From contig JAQGKX010000048.1 of assembly GCA_028289885.1 (NCBI GenBank), positions 1 through 55,350 of the forward strand: DNA of 55,350 nucleotides. The letters are read 5' to 3'. Under the pieces are notes generated by a model that saw only the letters and a list, made by a program, of their open reading frames with translations, searched no databases and was not told where the DNA came from. The DNA is from Sphingomonadales bacterium. GTDB taxonomy: Bacteria > Pseudomonadota > Alphaproteobacteria > Sphingomonadales > Sphingomonadaceae. Shown here in pieces: positions 54,956-55,350 of the stretch; position 1 is the first letter of the stretch, and each line of letters starts with the position of its first letter. Made by a program: the position numbers and the translations under genes.

Positions 54956-55350
54956 TTATTCGGCAGCGACCCGCATCGGTTCGGCACCTTCCATTGGCTT
55001 CAGCCCAAGCTTTGCGAACAGGGCGTTATCCGCGCCATCGCCTGCGTTGTCGGTGGTGAGCAATTTATCGCCGGTGAAGATGCTGTTCGCGCCCGCCATG
55101 AAGGCGAGCGCCTGTGTCGCGTCGCTCATGCTTTCGCGACCTGCCGACAGGCGGACCATGCTGAGCGGCATGGCGATGCGGGCGACGGCGATGGTGCGGA
55201 CGAACTCGATGTCGTCGAGTTTGGCCATCGGAGTGTCGGCGAGCATGTCGCCGAGCACCGTGCCGCGTACCGGGACCAGCGCGTTGACGGGGACGCTTTC
55301 GGGGTGTTTCGGCAAAGTGGCGAGCGCGTGGACGAAGCCGACGCGGTCGG
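54956..55350 (-). CDS. bioB: Biotin synthase, C-terminal part, cut by the window edge
   Basis: About 131 codons are visible, ending in [11 protein letters not shown]. They contain [19 protein letters not shown], the [2Fe-2S] ligand Arg in [15 protein letters not shown], and [17 protein letters not shown], all typical of the BioB radical-SAM barrel end. The CxxxCxxC cluster lies beyond the right edge. The enzyme inserts sulfur into dethiobiotin. It is upstream of pccA on the same strand. Confidence 0.93.
   Translation of the reverse strand, partial: DRVGFVHALATLPKHPESVPVNALVPVRGTVLGDMLADTPMAKLDDIEFVRTIAVARIAMPLSMVRLSAGRESMSDATQALAFMAGANSIFTGDKLLTTDNAGDGADNALFAKLGLKPMEGAEPMRVAAE

Overview
The window looks like the chromosome of a sphingomonad (Sphingomonadaceae, alphaproteobacteria). 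The evidence is GC-rich DNA, NodT-type outer-membrane efflux proteins, a large NAD-type glutamate dehydrogenase, a DUF6481 protein, a TonB-dependent receptor, a cupin/SDR pair and a DUF47-Pit phosphate transport pair. Genus and species cannot be fixed from sequence reading alone.

Region 1 to about 7,840 is a decayed conjugative island. It holds two divergent, related small membrane proteins around a palindrome-rich intergenic region, then DUF736, a broken DUF2285 gene, an AlpA-like helix-turn-helix protein, a TraF-type S26 peptidase, a frameshifted lytic transglycosylase and an unrecognised gene. Small TraD- and TraC-like genes, an SOS-peptidase (SRAP) fragment and a frameshifted HU gene follow on the other strand. 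The replication, partition, relaxase, coupling-protein and Trb genes expected of a working element are absent. At least five genes carry separate lesions, while the long genes to the right read open throughout. The island edge appears to fall in the last codons of a secreted cyclophilin (about 7,836).

Region 7.8-15.4 kb: cyclophilin, tRNA-Ser(GGA), an SDR plus a cupin like the hydroxynitrile-lyase cupins, remnants of an aldo/keto reductase and of a LysR regulator, glutaryl-CoA dehydrogenase with a CoA-transferase (glutarate/lysine catabolism), alanine dehydrogenase divergent from its probable Lrp-type regulator, and a DUF6481 protein.

Region 15.4-31.5 kb: a DUF885 peptidase, an amino-acid permease, an EmrAB-NodT type tripartite efflux operon divergent from NAD-glutamate dehydrogenase, and a GH130/GT4 carbohydrate pair with overlapping ends.

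Region 31.6-43.9 kb: branched-chain 2-oxoacid dehydrogenase E1alpha-E1beta-E2 (no E3), a Bcr/CflA transporter overlapping an EVE-domain gene, an RND efflux operon with its own outer-membrane factor, and a PAP2-type membrane phosphatase/transferase.

Region 43.9-55.35 kb: a TonB-dependent receptor with an unusual glycine-rich loop, DedA, a GreA/GreB-like factor, intracellular PHB depolymerase divergent from a glutathione transferase, DUF1993, a Pit phosphate permease preceded by a DUF47 protein that is in one frame with a NUDIX hydrolase, a biotin-dependent carboxylase alpha subunit, and the 3' part of bioB running off the right edge.

No CRISPR array, rRNA or intact insertion sequence was seen. 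I did not find a clear new multi-gene system. The best leads are the NUDIX-DUF47 fusion, the GT4/GH130 overlap, the palindrome array between the paired membrane proteins, and the unknown 294-residue gene on the island.
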